The position numbers and the translations under genes were made by a program. From NCBI GenBank assembly GCA_963819715.1, contig CAWFXE010000001.1, forward strand, positions 124,001 to 188,000: DNA of 64,000 nucleotides. Direction: 5' to 3'. A model generated the notes under the pieces. That model saw only the letters and a list, made by a program, of their open reading frames with translations, did no database searches and had not been told where the DNA came from. This document shows positions 18,107 to 26,849 of this stretch, piece after piece; position 1 is the stretch's first letter, and each line of letters starts with the position of its first letter. This DNA comes from DASUPK01 sp963819715 (GTDB lineage Bacteria > Actinomycetota > Thermoleophilia > Solirubrobacterales > 70-9).

Positions 18107-18703
18107 TCAGCCGGGAACGACCGCGCAGCGGAACGGCCGCGCGAAGGACGTGTCGTTGCTGATCGAGATGCCGTTGTCGGCTCCGAGCGCGCTGTGGCTC
18201 GTGTCCTGCCCGAGGTCGCTGGCCTGCTCGCCGTTCACCGAGACTCCCGCCTGCAAGTGGAGCGTCCGCAGCTCAGCCACGGTCGGCAAGAAGCGGTTCG
18301 CCTGCCCACAGGTGGTCATCGCGCCATCGAGTCCCTGTGAAGCCCGCTCCGCGCTGTCGAAGCAGATCCCCGCAGCCTTCGTCGTACCGGACGGACACGG
18401 CAGGGCGAGTGTCGCCTGGTTGATGTTGTCGGCCGTCAGGGTGTTCTTCGCGACGTTGCCGCCGGTGATCGTGGCGTTCGCGACGTTGCCGCCGGTGATC
18501 GTGCCATTCGCGACGTTGCCGCCGGTGATCGTGGCCTTCGCGAGGTCCTTCCCCTTCAGCGAGCCATTCTTCACCGATTTCGAGGTGACGGAGTTCTTCG
18601 GCAAAACCAGCTTCGCGGCGACGGCGGTGCCGCCCAATGCGACGAAGACGGCGATGGTCGCCATGACGTTCGCGTACGTAAGACGCTCCTTGATCTTGTG
18701 CAT
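18107..18703 (-). CDS. Secreted protein with TITGGNVAN repeats
   Basis: A 198-residue exported protein. It starts MHKIKERLTYANVMATIAVF, a signal peptide ending near GTAVAAKLV, preceded by AGGAGG. Residues of about 60-95 are an array of decapeptide turns: TITGGNVANG, TITGGNVANA, TITGGNVAKN, preceded by related SVTSKSVKNGSLKGKDLAKA steps, which suggests a short beta-helix. The C-terminal half has four cysteines and ends FRCAVVPG; a segment with RFLPTVAELRTL may be a lectin-like or receptor domain. Function unknown. Such proteins are common in Thermoleophilia, from general knowledge. Confidence 0.75.
   Translation of the reverse strand: MHKIKERLTYANVMATIAVFVALGGTAVAAKLVLPKNSVTSKSVKNGSLKGKDLAKATITGGNVANGTITGGNVANATITGGNVAKNTLTADNINQATLALPCPSGTTKAAGICFDSAERASQGLDGAMTTCGQANRFLPTVAELRTLHLQAGVSVNGEQASDLGQDTSHSALGADNGISISNDTSFARPFRCAVVPG
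18451..18540 (+). repeat. Three tandem 30-bp repeats inside the secreted-protein gene
   Basis: Units 18451-18480, 18481-18510 and 18511-18540 start CGACGTTGCCGCCGGTGATC and differ at only a few positions near their 3' ends. They are in phase with codons and encode the decapeptide repeats TITGGNVA(N/K)(G/A/N), so copy number could vary by slippage without breaking the frame. Confidence 0.9.
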
Positions 18704-18790
18704 CTCCCCTCCTATTCGTGGTCCCCTGGATGCGCGTGTCCCGCGCACGGCGAAGCCTAGGGCCCGGGTGCGCATCTAGCATCCCCGCCT

Positions 18791-19285
18791 GTGGCCACTC
18801 AGCGGATCTGGGCGCCCTGGCGCCTCGAGTACGTGAAGGACGCTTCCAAGGACAACTCCGACGCCTGCGTCTTCTGTGCCGCCCTCGAGGCCGGTGACGA
18901 CGAGGGGAACCTGATCGTCCACCGCGGCGAGCGCTGCTTCGTGATCCTCAACAAGTTTCCGTACACGAACGGCCATCTGATGGTGGCGCCATACGAGCAC
19001 ATCGCGGCGCTGCAGGAACTGGACGAAGCAACGATGGTGGAGATGATGTCCTTCGTTCAACGCGGGGTGACGGCGCTGGAGTCGAGCTATGCGCCGCACG
19101 GGTACAACGTGGGCGTCAACCAGGGACGGGTCGCGGGTGCGGGGGTCGAGCACCACATCCACATGCACGTCGTCCCGCGCTGGGGCGGCGACACCAACTT
19201 CATGCCCGTTCTCGGCGACACCCGCGTGATGAACCAGACCCTCACCGACAGCTACGAGACCGTGCGCAGGGCGTTCGCCGGCTGA
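18791..19285 (+). CDS. HIT-family nucleotide hydrolase/phosphorylase
   Basis: A 164-residue histidine-triad protein beginning at a GTG. It has the N-terminal CVFCAALEAGDDEGN with a CxxC, the region NKFPYTNGHLMVAPYEH, and the catalytic triad VEHHIHMHVVPRW. The WAPWRLEYV opening is typical of the actinobacterial AP4A phosphorylase branch. It probably acts on diadenosine tetraphosphate or a similar dinucleotide. Two bases separate it from the phosphomannomutase gene. Confidence 0.9.
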   Translation: MATQRIWAPWRLEYVKDASKDNSDACVFCAALEAGDDEGNLIVHRGERCFVILNKFPYTNGHLMVAPYEHIAALQELDEATMVEMMSFVQRGVTALESSYAPHGYNVGVNQGRVAGAGVEHHIHMHVVPRWGGDTNFMPVLGDTRVMNQTLTDSYETVRRAFAG

Positions 19286-19287
19286 CC

Positions 19288-20664
19288 ATGGCGATCACTT
19301 CTCCCCCGGCCGGAATCTTCAAGGCCTACGACATCCGCGGCATCTACGGCGAGGAGCTGGACGGCGAGACCGCGCACTTGATCGGACGCGCATACGCCAG
19401 GGTCCTGGCGAACCTGCGCGGGAAGGAGACCCAGCAGCTCCGGGTCGGGCTCGGTCGCGACATGCGGCTGAACGGGCCTGAGATGGCCGCCGGTGTGCGT
19501 CAGGGCCTGGTGGACGAGGGCGTGGCCGTGATCGACGCGGGCCAGATCGCCACCGAGATGAGCTACTACCTGGTCGGTTCCCGGGAGCTCGACGGCGGTG
19601 CGATGGTCACCGCCTCGCACAACCCGAAGAAGTACACCGGCGTGAAGCTCATGCGCGAGGGCGCGCTGGCCCTATCCGGGGATGCGGGCATCCAGGAGGT
19701 ACGCGCGGAGATAGAGGCTGGCCTGCCCGACCCGCCGGGTGGCGGCTCCGTCGAGGAGGTCGACATCTACCCCGACTTCCACGAGCACATGATCTCGGTC
19801 GTCGAGCCCGGCGCCATCGGCCCGCTCCGGGTGCTGGCGGACGGCAGCGACGGAATGGCCGGCCCGATGGTCGGGCCACTGCTCGAGCGGCTGAACATCG
19901 ACCTCACCACCAGCCGCTGGGAACCGAACGGCGACTTCCCCGAGGCTGGGCCGAATCCGTTCCTCGAGGAGAACCGCCGGATGCTCGTGGAGCAGGTCAA
20001 GCAGGGAGGGTTCGATCTGGCGATCGCCTGGGACGGCGACGCCGACCGCTGCTTCTTCATCGACGGCGACGGGAGCTTCTGCGACGGGGACTTCGTCTGC
20101 GCCCTGCTGGCGCGAGCCGCCCTCGCCAAGGAGCCCGGGTCCACCATCCTCTATGACCCTCGCTCCAGCCGCGCGGTCCCCGACACCGTCGCCGCCGCCG
20201 GCGGCAAGTCCGACCTGAGCCGAGTCGGGCACGCCTTCTTCAAAATCCGGATGCGGGAGACCGGCGCTGAATTCGGCGGCGAGGTCTCGGGGCACTACTA
20301 CTTCCGCCACTTCTACTGCGCGGATTCCGGGACCATGCCCGCCCTGCTGATGCTCGAGCTGATCTCCCGCGAAGGTCGCTCCCTCAGCGACCTGATGTCC
20401 GAATTCCGCTCGAAGTACTTCATCTCGGGCGAGATCAATTCCGAGGTTGCCGATCAGGACGACAAGATGGAGGAGATCGCCGACCGCTACTCCGACGGGG
20501 AGATCGGGCGGCTCGACGGGGTCTCCATCGACTACCCGGACTGGCACTTCAACGTGCGCCCGTCCAACACCGAGCCGCTTCTCCGCCTCAACCTCGAGTC
20601 GCTCGTCTCCAGTGAGGACATGGAGGCCAAGCGCGACGAGGTGCTGGGATTGATCAGGGCGTGA
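19288..20664 (+). CDS. manB: Phosphomannomutase/phosphoglucomutase
   Basis: Interconverts hexose 6- and 1-phosphates for mannose-containing or glucan polymers. The 458-residue protein has all four domains of the alpha-D-phosphohexomutases: active-site phosphoserine in VTASHNPKKYTGVKL, metal-binding DGDADRC, sugar-recognition segment GGEVSGHYYFR, and a C-terminal phosphate-binding RPSNTEPLLRL. The next gene starts at a GTG that overlaps its stop (GTGA). Confidence 0.93.
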   Translation: MAITSPPAGIFKAYDIRGIYGEELDGETAHLIGRAYARVLANLRGKETQQLRVGLGRDMRLNGPEMAAGVRQGLVDEGVAVIDAGQIATEMSYYLVGSRELDGGAMVTASHNPKKYTGVKLMREGALALSGDAGIQEVRAEIEAGLPDPPGGGSVEEVDIYPDFHEHMISVVEPGAIGPLRVLADGSDGMAGPMVGPLLERLNIDLTTSRWEPNGDFPEAGPNPFLEENRRMLVEQVKQGGFDLAIAWDGDADRCFFIDGDGSFCDGDFVCALLARAALAKEPGSTILYDPRSSRAVPDTVAAAGGKSDLSRVGHAFFKIRMRETGAEFGGEVSGHYYFRHFYCADSGTMPALLMLELISREGRSLSDLMSEFRSKYFISGEINSEVADQDDKMEEIADRYSDGEIGRLDGVSIDYPDWHFNVRPSNTEPLLRLNLESLVSSEDMEAKRDEVLGLIRA

Positions 20665-21734
20665 CGGAGGAGGAGACGCCGGTCGAGGTCTGGCAACGGA
20701 TCACCGACGCCGGCATCCGGGTACTGCGGATCCCCACCCCCTTCCAGGTCGGCCGAGTCAACACCTATCTGCTGGAGGGCGAGCCGCTCACGCTGGTCGA
20801 CTCCGGCCCCAATTCCGGCAAGGCCCTCGACGAGTTGGAGAGGCAACTCGCCTCGCTAGGGCACGGGATCGAGGACCTCGAGCTCGTGATCATCACCCAC
20901 CAGCACATCGACCACCTCGGGCTGGTCGACATCGTCGCCAAGCGCTCGGGCGCCGAGGTCGCCGCCCTCGATCTGCTCGCGCCGTTCGTCGAGAACTTCG
21001 GCGACGACGCAGAGCGCGACGACGAGGAGGCCGCTGCGCTGATGCTCCGGCACGGGATCTCCGAGGAGGTCGTCATCGCCCTCCGCCAGGTGACCGGCAG
21101 CTTCCGGGCATGGGGCGCCAAGACCAAGGTGACCAGGCCGCTTCACGACGGCGATGTGATCGAGCTCGGTGGGCGGACGCTGGAGGTCCAGCATCGCCCC
21201 GGCCACAGCCCCTCGGACACGGTCTTCTGGGACTCCGAGCGGCGGATCCTGCTGGCCGCCGACCACCTGATCAAGCACATCTCCTCGAACCCGCTGATCT
21301 CCAGGCCGCTGGATGGCTCAGCCGACCGAACCCAGGCGCTGGTCGCCTATCTCGAGTCGCTGAAGAAGACTCGCGAGCTGCCGGCGGAGATCGTCCTCTC
21401 CGGCCATGGCGAACCAATCACGGACCACGTCGCGTTGATCGACAAGCGCTTCGCCATGCACCAGCGGCGCGCCGAGAAGCTTTACGGCCTGATCGCGGAG
21501 CAGCCGCGCACCGGTCATGAGCTGGCGCAGGCGATCTGGGGCGACGTCGCCGTAACGCAGGCATTCCTCACCCTGTCCGAGGTGATCGGGCACGTGGACC
21601 TGCTGGTCAACGCGGGGCACGTCCGCGAGGTGGATGACGGCGAGGTCCTACGCTACGAAGCGGCCTCAGATCGGGCCGCCGACCAGCTCGGTGACCTGAT
21701 CCCCGGTGGTAACCCGGCCCGGGAGAGGGTTTAG
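20661..21734 (+). CDS. MBL-fold hydrolase with C-terminal winged-helix
   Basis: A 357-residue metallo-beta-lactamase-fold enzyme. The zinc motif is THQHIDHLG, with further ligands in HRPGHSPSDTVFW, LLAADHL and LSGHGEPI. About 70 C-terminal residues from RRAEKLYGLI resemble the winged-helix extension (BLACT_WH) of LACTB2-type hydrolases, which include RNases and thioester hydrolases. GTG start overlaps the manB stop. The exact substrate cannot be told from sequence. Confidence 0.88.
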   Translation: MTEEETPVEVWQRITDAGIRVLRIPTPFQVGRVNTYLLEGEPLTLVDSGPNSGKALDELERQLASLGHGIEDLELVIITHQHIDHLGLVDIVAKRSGAEVAALDLLAPFVENFGDDAERDDEEAAALMLRHGISEEVVIALRQVTGSFRAWGAKTKVTRPLHDGDVIELGGRTLEVQHRPGHSPSDTVFWDSERRILLAADHLIKHISSNPLISRPLDGSADRTQALVAYLESLKKTRELPAEIVLSGHGEPITDHVALIDKRFAMHQRRAEKLYGLIAEQPRTGHELAQAIWGDVAVTQAFLTLSEVIGHVDLLVNAGHVREVDDGEVLRYEAASDRAADQLGDLIPGGNPARERV

Positions 21735-21743
21735 GAAAAAGGC

Positions 21744-22754
21744 GTGTCCACGATCGCTCCTGCTCAGAGAGAGTCAGCCCCAGCCGCCACGGCCGTCCCG
21801 CTCGCGCCGGACGCGGAGAAGAAGCGGATGCTGATCATCGTCAATCCGTACGCGACCACCGTTTCGGACCGGCTCAAGAACCTGGTGGTCTATGCGCTGC
21901 AGGCCCGCTATGACGTCGAGGCGGTCGACACCGAGGCGGCGGAGCACGCGATCGAGATCGGCCGGGAGGCCCGGCACGGCGAGTACGACATCGTCGTCGC
22001 GTTCGGCGGCGACGGCACGCTCAACGAGGTCGCCAACGGGCTGGCGGGGACGGACGTCCCCGTCTCAGTGCTCCCGGGCGGCTCCACCAACGTCGTCTGC
22101 CGGACCCTCGGCATCCCGAACGACGTCGTGGATGCCACCGAGCACCTGATCGGGCTCGCCGACGACTTCCGCCCGCGCAAGATCGATCTCGGCCGCTGCA
22201 ATGGCCGCCGGTTCGTCTTCGCCTGTGGTGTCGGACTGGACGCCACGGTGGTCAAGCGCGTCGACGCCAACCCGCGCCTCAAGGCCCGCGCTCGGCAGTG
22301 GTACTACACGTGGGCGGCGATCACCGGCTTCTATCGCCACTACCTGCGAAATCCGGTGCGCGTGGAGCTCGAGGTCGGTGGGGAGAGGCACGAGGGCGTC
22401 ACCGCGATCGCGCAGAACTCCGATCCCTTCACCTACTTCGCCAACGTCCCCATCCGCATCTGCGAGGGCATCGGCCTCGACGACGGCACCCTCTCCATGG
22501 CCCTCCTCCACCGCGCCAAGCAGCGGGACATGCTGCCGATCGCGACCCGGATCCTCAGCAAGCGAATGCACGTCTCCAAGCACCGCCAGATCGATGAGTT
22601 CGACGAGGTCACTGAGGCGACGGTGCGCACCATCTCGAGGGACGATGACGACCAGCCTCGCCCGTTCCCCGTGCAGGTCGACGGCGACTACATCGGGGAG
22701 CACACCGAGCTCACCTTCGGGGTGGACCCGGGGGCGCTGACGATCGTCGCGTAG
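21744..22754 (+). CDS. Diacylglycerol kinase-family lipid kinase
   Basis: A 336-residue member of the DagK/YegS/LCB5 family that phosphorylates membrane lipids with ATP. It has the catalytic nucleotide motif VVAFGGDGTLNEVANGLAG, the SVLPGGSTNVVCRTLGIP segment that replaces the usual GTxNxFAR loop, and the C-terminal VQVDGDYIGE. It starts at a GTG after GGAAAAAGGC, nine bases behind the MBL gene. A second, unrelated-looking lipid kinase lies at 53805-55040. Confidence 0.9.
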   Translation: MSTIAPAQRESAPAATAVPLAPDAEKKRMLIIVNPYATTVSDRLKNLVVYALQARYDVEAVDTEAAEHAIEIGREARHGEYDIVVAFGGDGTLNEVANGLAGTDVPVSVLPGGSTNVVCRTLGIPNDVVDATEHLIGLADDFRPRKIDLGRCNGRRFVFACGVGLDATVVKRVDANPRLKARARQWYYTWAAITGFYRHYLRNPVRVELEVGGERHEGVTAIAQNSDPFTYFANVPIRICEGIGLDDGTLSMALLHRAKQRDMLPIATRILSKRMHVSKHRQIDEFDEVTEATVRTISRDDDDQPRPFPVQVDGDYIGEHTELTFGVDPGALTIVA

Positions 22755-22765
22755 CGGCCACCAGG

Positions 22766-22831
22766 CCGCTCCACTTCGGAGCGGAGCGCGAAGCGCGCAG
22801 CGACTTATGTGGGGCGGCCGCTTGTGGCCGC
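22766..22831. terminator. Hairpin cluster between convergent genes
   Basis: Two inverted repeats, CCGCTCC/GGAGCGG (22766-22784) and GCGGCC/GGCCGC (22814-22831), lie between the stop of the lipid kinase and the stop of the convergent secreted protein. The region is non-coding. T-runs are poor, so a bidirectional terminator role is inferred from position. Confidence 0.45.
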
Positions 22832-22857
22832 GATCTGATGGCGAAGCCGTCCCGGCG

Positions 22858-23316
22858 CTATTTGTGTTTGGCGGTGAAGTTGACCTTGCTCCTCCCGGCT
22901 GAGCAGAGGTCCTGCGCGGCGAAGTGATAGATCGCGTAACCCTGGATCTCGTTCGATTCGACGAACTTGCCGTGGATCTTGTCGATCTTGTTGCCGAGGA
23001 AGGTGTGGGTGATCGTGAAGGTCCGGTTCTTGCCGAGCTTCTTGCTGGACGTGCCGTCGAGAGTGAACACCGGGCTCGAGACGCAGCTCTCACGAGCGAC
23101 TGACGGCTCGGTCGTCAGCGTCACCCTTCCCTTCTTCACCGTGAACTCGATCTTCCGGAATGAGGTGGTGACCGCGGCCTGAGTCGTCTTGCCGCTGTAC
23201 TTGCCCGTCTTGATCGGGGTTCCCGCGCCGGCCGGGACCGTCCACTGCGCGATCACGAGCAGCAGAGCCAGCGGCATCAGGATTGCCGTCCTGCGGAGTG
23301 TCTTGTTTCCCTTCAA
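22858..23316 (-). CDS. Secreted hypothetical protein
   Basis: About 152 residues from a TTG at 23316, chosen because GGAGGAGAGG precedes it; reading from further upstream would add a non-signal-like extension. The N-terminus (KGNKTLRRTAILMPLALLLV) is a signal peptide with cleavage near PAGAGTP. The mature part is a lysine-rich beta protein (GKYSGKTTQAAVTTSFRKIE; VKKGRVTLTTEP) with two cysteines, ending VNFTAKHK. No known domain is recognised. Convergent with the lipid kinase and head-to-head with the second HIT gene. Confidence 0.65.
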   Translation of the reverse strand: MKGNKTLRRTAILMPLALLLVIAQWTVPAGAGTPIKTGKYSGKTTQAAVTTSFRKIEFTVKKGRVTLTTEPSVARESCVSSPVFTLDGTSSKKLGKNRTFTITHTFLGNKIDKIHGKFVESNEIQGYAIYHFAAQDLCSAGRSKVNFTAKHK

Positions 23317-23357
23317 CGTTCCTCTCCTCCCCGGCCCGCTCTGACAGTATCGCGGAC

Positions 23358-23789
23358 GTGGCAGCACAGGACCCTAACTGCCGGTTCTGTCAGATCATCG
23401 CCGGCGACGAGTCCGCCCACGTGGTCTTCGAGGACGAGCTCACTCTCGCCTTCCTCGACAACCGGCCGCTCTTCCCGGGCCACTCGCTGCTCGTGCCGCG
23501 GGACCATCATGAGACGCTCTCCGACCTGCCCCCGGAGCTGGTCGGACCCCTGTTCGCCAACGCGCGGCTGCTCTCGGCCGCGGTGCCCAAGGCGATGAAG
23601 AAGCCCGGCTCCTTCGTCGCTCTCAACAACGTCGTCAGTCAGAGCGTGCCCCACCTACACGTGCATGTCGTCCCTCGCAAGCCGAAGGATGGATTGCGCG
23701 GTTTCTTCTGGCCGCGGACCAAGTACGGCTCCGAGGATGAGATGAGGGTCGTCGCCGAGCGCGTGCGGAAAGCGGCTGCGAAGCCCTAG
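23358..23789 (+). CDS. HIT-family hydrolase
   Basis: A 143-residue histidine-triad protein from a GTG at 23358, supported by the family start CRFCQIIAGDESAHVVFEDE. It has LFPGHSLLVPRDHHETLSDL and the catalytic HLHVHVVPRKP motif. Likely a purine-nucleotide phosphoramidase or dinucleotide hydrolase. The C-terminus RTKYGSEDEMRVVAERVRKA is typical. Its last codon overlaps the convergent cupredoxin gene by four bases. Confidence 0.9.
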   Translation: MAAQDPNCRFCQIIAGDESAHVVFEDELTLAFLDNRPLFPGHSLLVPRDHHETLSDLPPELVGPLFANARLLSAAVPKAMKKPGSFVALNNVVSQSVPHLHVHVVPRKPKDGLRGFFWPRTKYGSEDEMRVVAERVRKAAAKP

Positions 23790-24470
23790 ATGAGCTTCTT
23801 CTTGCCGGTGGCGGGCAAGCCGAATGGGATGGCCGCCGTGACGGACACCGACGCCTTCGACTTCTTGGAGAGCTTGCGCTTGCCGGCCTTGGTGAGCTTC
23901 ACCTTCGCGAGCGATTGACCGGCGGACAGCGAGAGCCCGTCCAGCCTTGCCGATCGTGGCCTTGCCGAGCTTCGCGACGAGTGAGGCACCGTCGACCTTC
24001 GCGCTGGCGGTGATCGCGACCAGGATGCCCTTCTTGCTCGCCTTGGCGAGCTTTTTGCTCCGAACCGACAGCTGAGCCGAGGGACGAGCCTGGGGCGCAC
24101 CGTTGGCCGTGACGTGGAGCGTCGCCTGCATCGTGGTCGGGTGAACCGTGCAGAAGAAGGTGTAGTCGCCGGCGCTGAGGTACTGGGTGCCCTGCACACC
24201 GGTGCTGCCGCCCGAGATGGTCGGGCTGCGGAAGAGAGCCTGCCCATCAGGGCCGGCCTGGATGGCGGTGACGTTGTGTGTGCTGCCAGTTACCTGGAAC
24301 TGCGCGACCTCCCCCTGGTCGATCGGATAGGTGGGGGCGGAGTAGAAATCGTCGCCCTGGCCGATGATCGGTGCGGCGCCGAGGGCGATGCTCGCATACA
24401 GCATCGCGCCGAGTGCGACCAGCGCAACCGCCAGCCCGATACGTCTCCCTGTCGTCCCGCGTCTGAACAT
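23786..24470 (-). CDS. Exported cupredoxin-like protein, frameshifted
   Basis: An exported protein with a signal peptide (RRIGLAVALVALGAMLYASI) and a plastocyanin/cupredoxin domain: histidine in TGSTHNVTAIQ and the copper-ligand set DYTFFCTVHPTTM (Cys, His and Met). After it comes a lysine-rich beta segment. The frame changes near 23945 (GGC-AAG-G-CTG): skipping one base gives a normal end LAKVKLTKAGKRKLSKKS ... ATGKKKLI. Corrected length is about 227 residues. Probably an extracytoplasmic electron carrier or copper protein; partner unknown. Confidence 0.82.
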
Positions 24471-24516
24471 CCGTGTCCTTATAACGCGATTGAAGCCGCA
24501 AAAGGATTGGTCTTGC

Positions 24517-26808
24517 TCAGGCGGTCGGAGTCACTCGGTATGCGTCGAAAACCGAGTCGACATTGCGCAGGCGCGAGATGCACGCCTTGAGCTGCTCGGT
24601 GTCACCGACCTCGAGCACGAAGCGGTTCTTCACCATCGGGTGCTTGGTGGTGCATCGCGCCTCCAGGATGTTCAGGCCCGCCTCCGCGAAGGTGCGCGAT
24701 AGGTCTTCGAGGAGGCGCGTTCGGTCCCAGGCATCGACCTGAAGCTCCACGCGGTACGAGGACTCGTTGTCGCCGTCCCATGCAACCTCCGTGAAGCGCT
24801 CGGGCGCCTTCTTCAGCGCGGCGACGTTGCGGCAGTCCTCGCGGTGGACGGTGATGCCCCGCCCGAGGGAGACATAGCCGACGATGTCGTCGCCGGGCAC
24901 CGGACGGCAGCACTTGGCGAGCCGGACGGCCACGTCCTCGATCCCCTTGACCCGGATCCCGAAGCTGGTGGCCTCGCGGGTGCGGCGGCGGGCATCGTCG
25001 GTGCCCTTGATCAGGCCCTCGGCCGGCTCCTCCTCCACGGCCTCGCCGCGCTTCAGTCGCTGCAGGACCTTGTTGGTGACGACCTTCGTCGAGATCTTCG
25101 ACTGGCCGAGGGCGATGTAGAAATCGTCAGCCTTGCGGAAGCCCATCTCGCGGATCACGTCCACCAGCAGCGGCGAGCCGGCGAGCTTCTGGTACGGGAG
25201 GCTGCGCTTCTTGAACGCCTGGGCGAGCTGCTCGCGGCCCTCGTGCTCGGCGTCCTCGCGGCCCTCCCGCTGGAACCAGGCGCGGATCTTGTTCCGGGCG
25301 CGGCTCGTGCGGACCAGTTTCAGCCAGTCGCGCGAGGGCCCGCGGCCCTGCTTCGCGGTCAGGACCTCGACGATGTCGCCGCTGCGCAGCTGGTAGTGGA
25401 GGGGCACGATCTTGCCGTTCACCTTCGCGCCGACGCAGCGGTGGCCGACGTCGGTGTGGATCGAGTAGGCGAAGTCGAGCGGAGTCGAGCCGGCGGCCAG
25501 GTTCTTCACCTCGCCCTTCGGCGTGAAGACGAAGACCTCGTCCTCGAAGAGGTCGACCTTGAGCGCTTCGAGGAAGGCCTGCGGACCCTGGTGCTGCTCG
25601 TTCTCGATCAGCTGGCGCAGCCAGGTCATCTTCTCCTTGTCCGCATCCGGGCCGGACGCGCCCTCCTTGTAGATCACGTGGGCGGCGATGCCGTACTCGG
25701 CGAGCTCGTGCATCTCGGGGGTGCGGATCTGGATCTCGAGCGGGCGGCCCTCCGGGCCGATGACCGTGGTGTGGAGCGCCTGGTAGGCGTTTGCCTTGGG
25801 CATCGCCACGAAGTCCTTGAAGCGCCCGGGCAGCGGCTTCCAGAGGGAGTGGACGATTCCGATCGCGCCGTAGCAGTCCTTGACCGAGCCGACCACGACT
25901 CGCATCGCGGTCAGGTCGAAGATCTCATTGAACTCCCGGCCCTTGCGGGTCATCTTCGTGTAGATCGAATAGAAGTGCTTGGCGCGGCCTGAGATCTCGG
26001 CGTCGATGCCGACCACCGACAGCTCATTCTTTAGGAACTCACCGGCCCCGGCCACATAGCGCTCGCGCTCGGCGCGCTGCTGGGCGACCAGCTCCTTGAT
26101 CTCGTCGTACTTGCGCGGGTGCAGGGTGGCGAAGGAGAGGTCCTCCAGCTCCCACTTGATTGCGTGGATTCCGAGCCGGTGCGCCAGCGGGGCGAAGATC
26201 TCGAGCGTCTCGCGCGCCTTCTCCTGCTGCTTCTGCTTCGGGAGCGCGCCGATGGTGCGCATGTTGTGGAGGCGGTCGGCCAGCTTGATCAGGATCACCC
26301 TGACGTCGGTGGCCATCGCGACCATCATCTTGCGGTAGTTCTCGGCCTGCCTCTCGTCGCGGCTCTTGAAGGTGATCTCGGTGAGCTTGGTGACGCCGTC
26401 GACCAGCTGGGCGATCTCGTCGCCGAATGCGTCCCGGACCTGATCGAGGCTGGCGCTCGTGTCCTCCACCGTGTCGTGCAGGAGGGCCGCGCAGAGCGTC
26501 GCGGTGTCGAGGCGGAGCCCGGCGCAGATCCGCGCCACCCCAAGCGGGTGGGTGATGAAGTCCTCGCCCGACTTGCGCTCCTGTCCGGCGTGGCTCTCGC
26601 AGGCGAAGGCGAAGGCGCGCTCGATCTCCTGGCGGTCGATCGACTCGGCGGCGTCCGAGGCGTGCTCCTCGATCACGGCGAAGAGGTCGCCGAGCAGGGC
26701 GCGCTGGTCCGCGGTCAGCTCGCGGGTGATCGAGTCCGCGCGGGGCGTGCTCGAGTGCCCGTCGACCTCGCCGACGCGCGTGTGGCCGCGGCGATCGCCA
26801 TCGCGCAC
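24517..26808 (-). CDS. relA: Bifunctional (p)ppGpp synthetase/hydrolase RelA/SpoT
   Basis: Makes and degrades the stringent alarmone (p)ppGpp. Domains in order: HD hydrolase (THPLGVARI; CAALLHDTVEDTSASLDQV), synthetase (YGAIGIVHSLWKPLPGRFKD; ANAYQALHTTV), TGS (VFVFTPKGEVKNLAAGSTPL), zinc-finger-like CRPVPGDDIVGYVSLGRGIT with VHREDC, and a C-terminal ACT domain. The catalytic HD pair is intact, so it should be bifunctional. The GTG at 26808 was chosen because upstream sequence is the recJ end; about 763 residues results. It follows recJ with a 41-base gap. Confidence 0.95.
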   Translation of the reverse strand: MRDGDRRGHTRVGEVDGHSSTPRADSITRELTADQRALLGDLFAVIEEHASDAAESIDRQEIERAFAFACESHAGQERKSGEDFITHPLGVARICAGLRLDTATLCAALLHDTVEDTSASLDQVRDAFGDEIAQLVDGVTKLTEITFKSRDERQAENYRKMMVAMATDVRVILIKLADRLHNMRTIGALPKQKQQEKARETLEIFAPLAHRLGIHAIKWELEDLSFATLHPRKYDEIKELVAQQRAERERYVAGAGEFLKNELSVVGIDAEISGRAKHFYSIYTKMTRKGREFNEIFDLTAMRVVVGSVKDCYGAIGIVHSLWKPLPGRFKDFVAMPKANAYQALHTTVIGPEGRPLEIQIRTPEMHELAEYGIAAHVIYKEGASGPDADKEKMTWLRQLIENEQHQGPQAFLEALKVDLFEDEVFVFTPKGEVKNLAAGSTPLDFAYSIHTDVGHRCVGAKVNGKIVPLHYQLRSGDIVEVLTAKQGRGPSRDWLKLVRTSRARNKIRAWFQREGREDAEHEGREQLAQAFKKRSLPYQKLAGSPLLVDVIREMGFRKADDFYIALGQSKISTKVVTNKVLQRLKRGEAVEEEPAEGLIKGTDDARRRTREATSFGIRVKGIEDVAVRLAKCCRPVPGDDIVGYVSLGRGITVHREDCRNVAALKKAPERFTEVAWDGDNESSYRVELQVDAWDRTRLLEDLSRTFAEAGLNILEARCTTKHPMVKNRFVLEVGDTEQLKACISRLRNVDSVFDAYRVTPTA

Positions 26809-26849
26809 CGTGCCGTCAGCGGCGACGGCCTCGCCGTTCTCGGTGCTCG

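Noticed and set aside
18451..18540. Possible CRISPR-like repeat array
   Set aside because: Units are directly adjacent without spacers, in codon phase, and encode a protein repeat. No cas genes are in the window.
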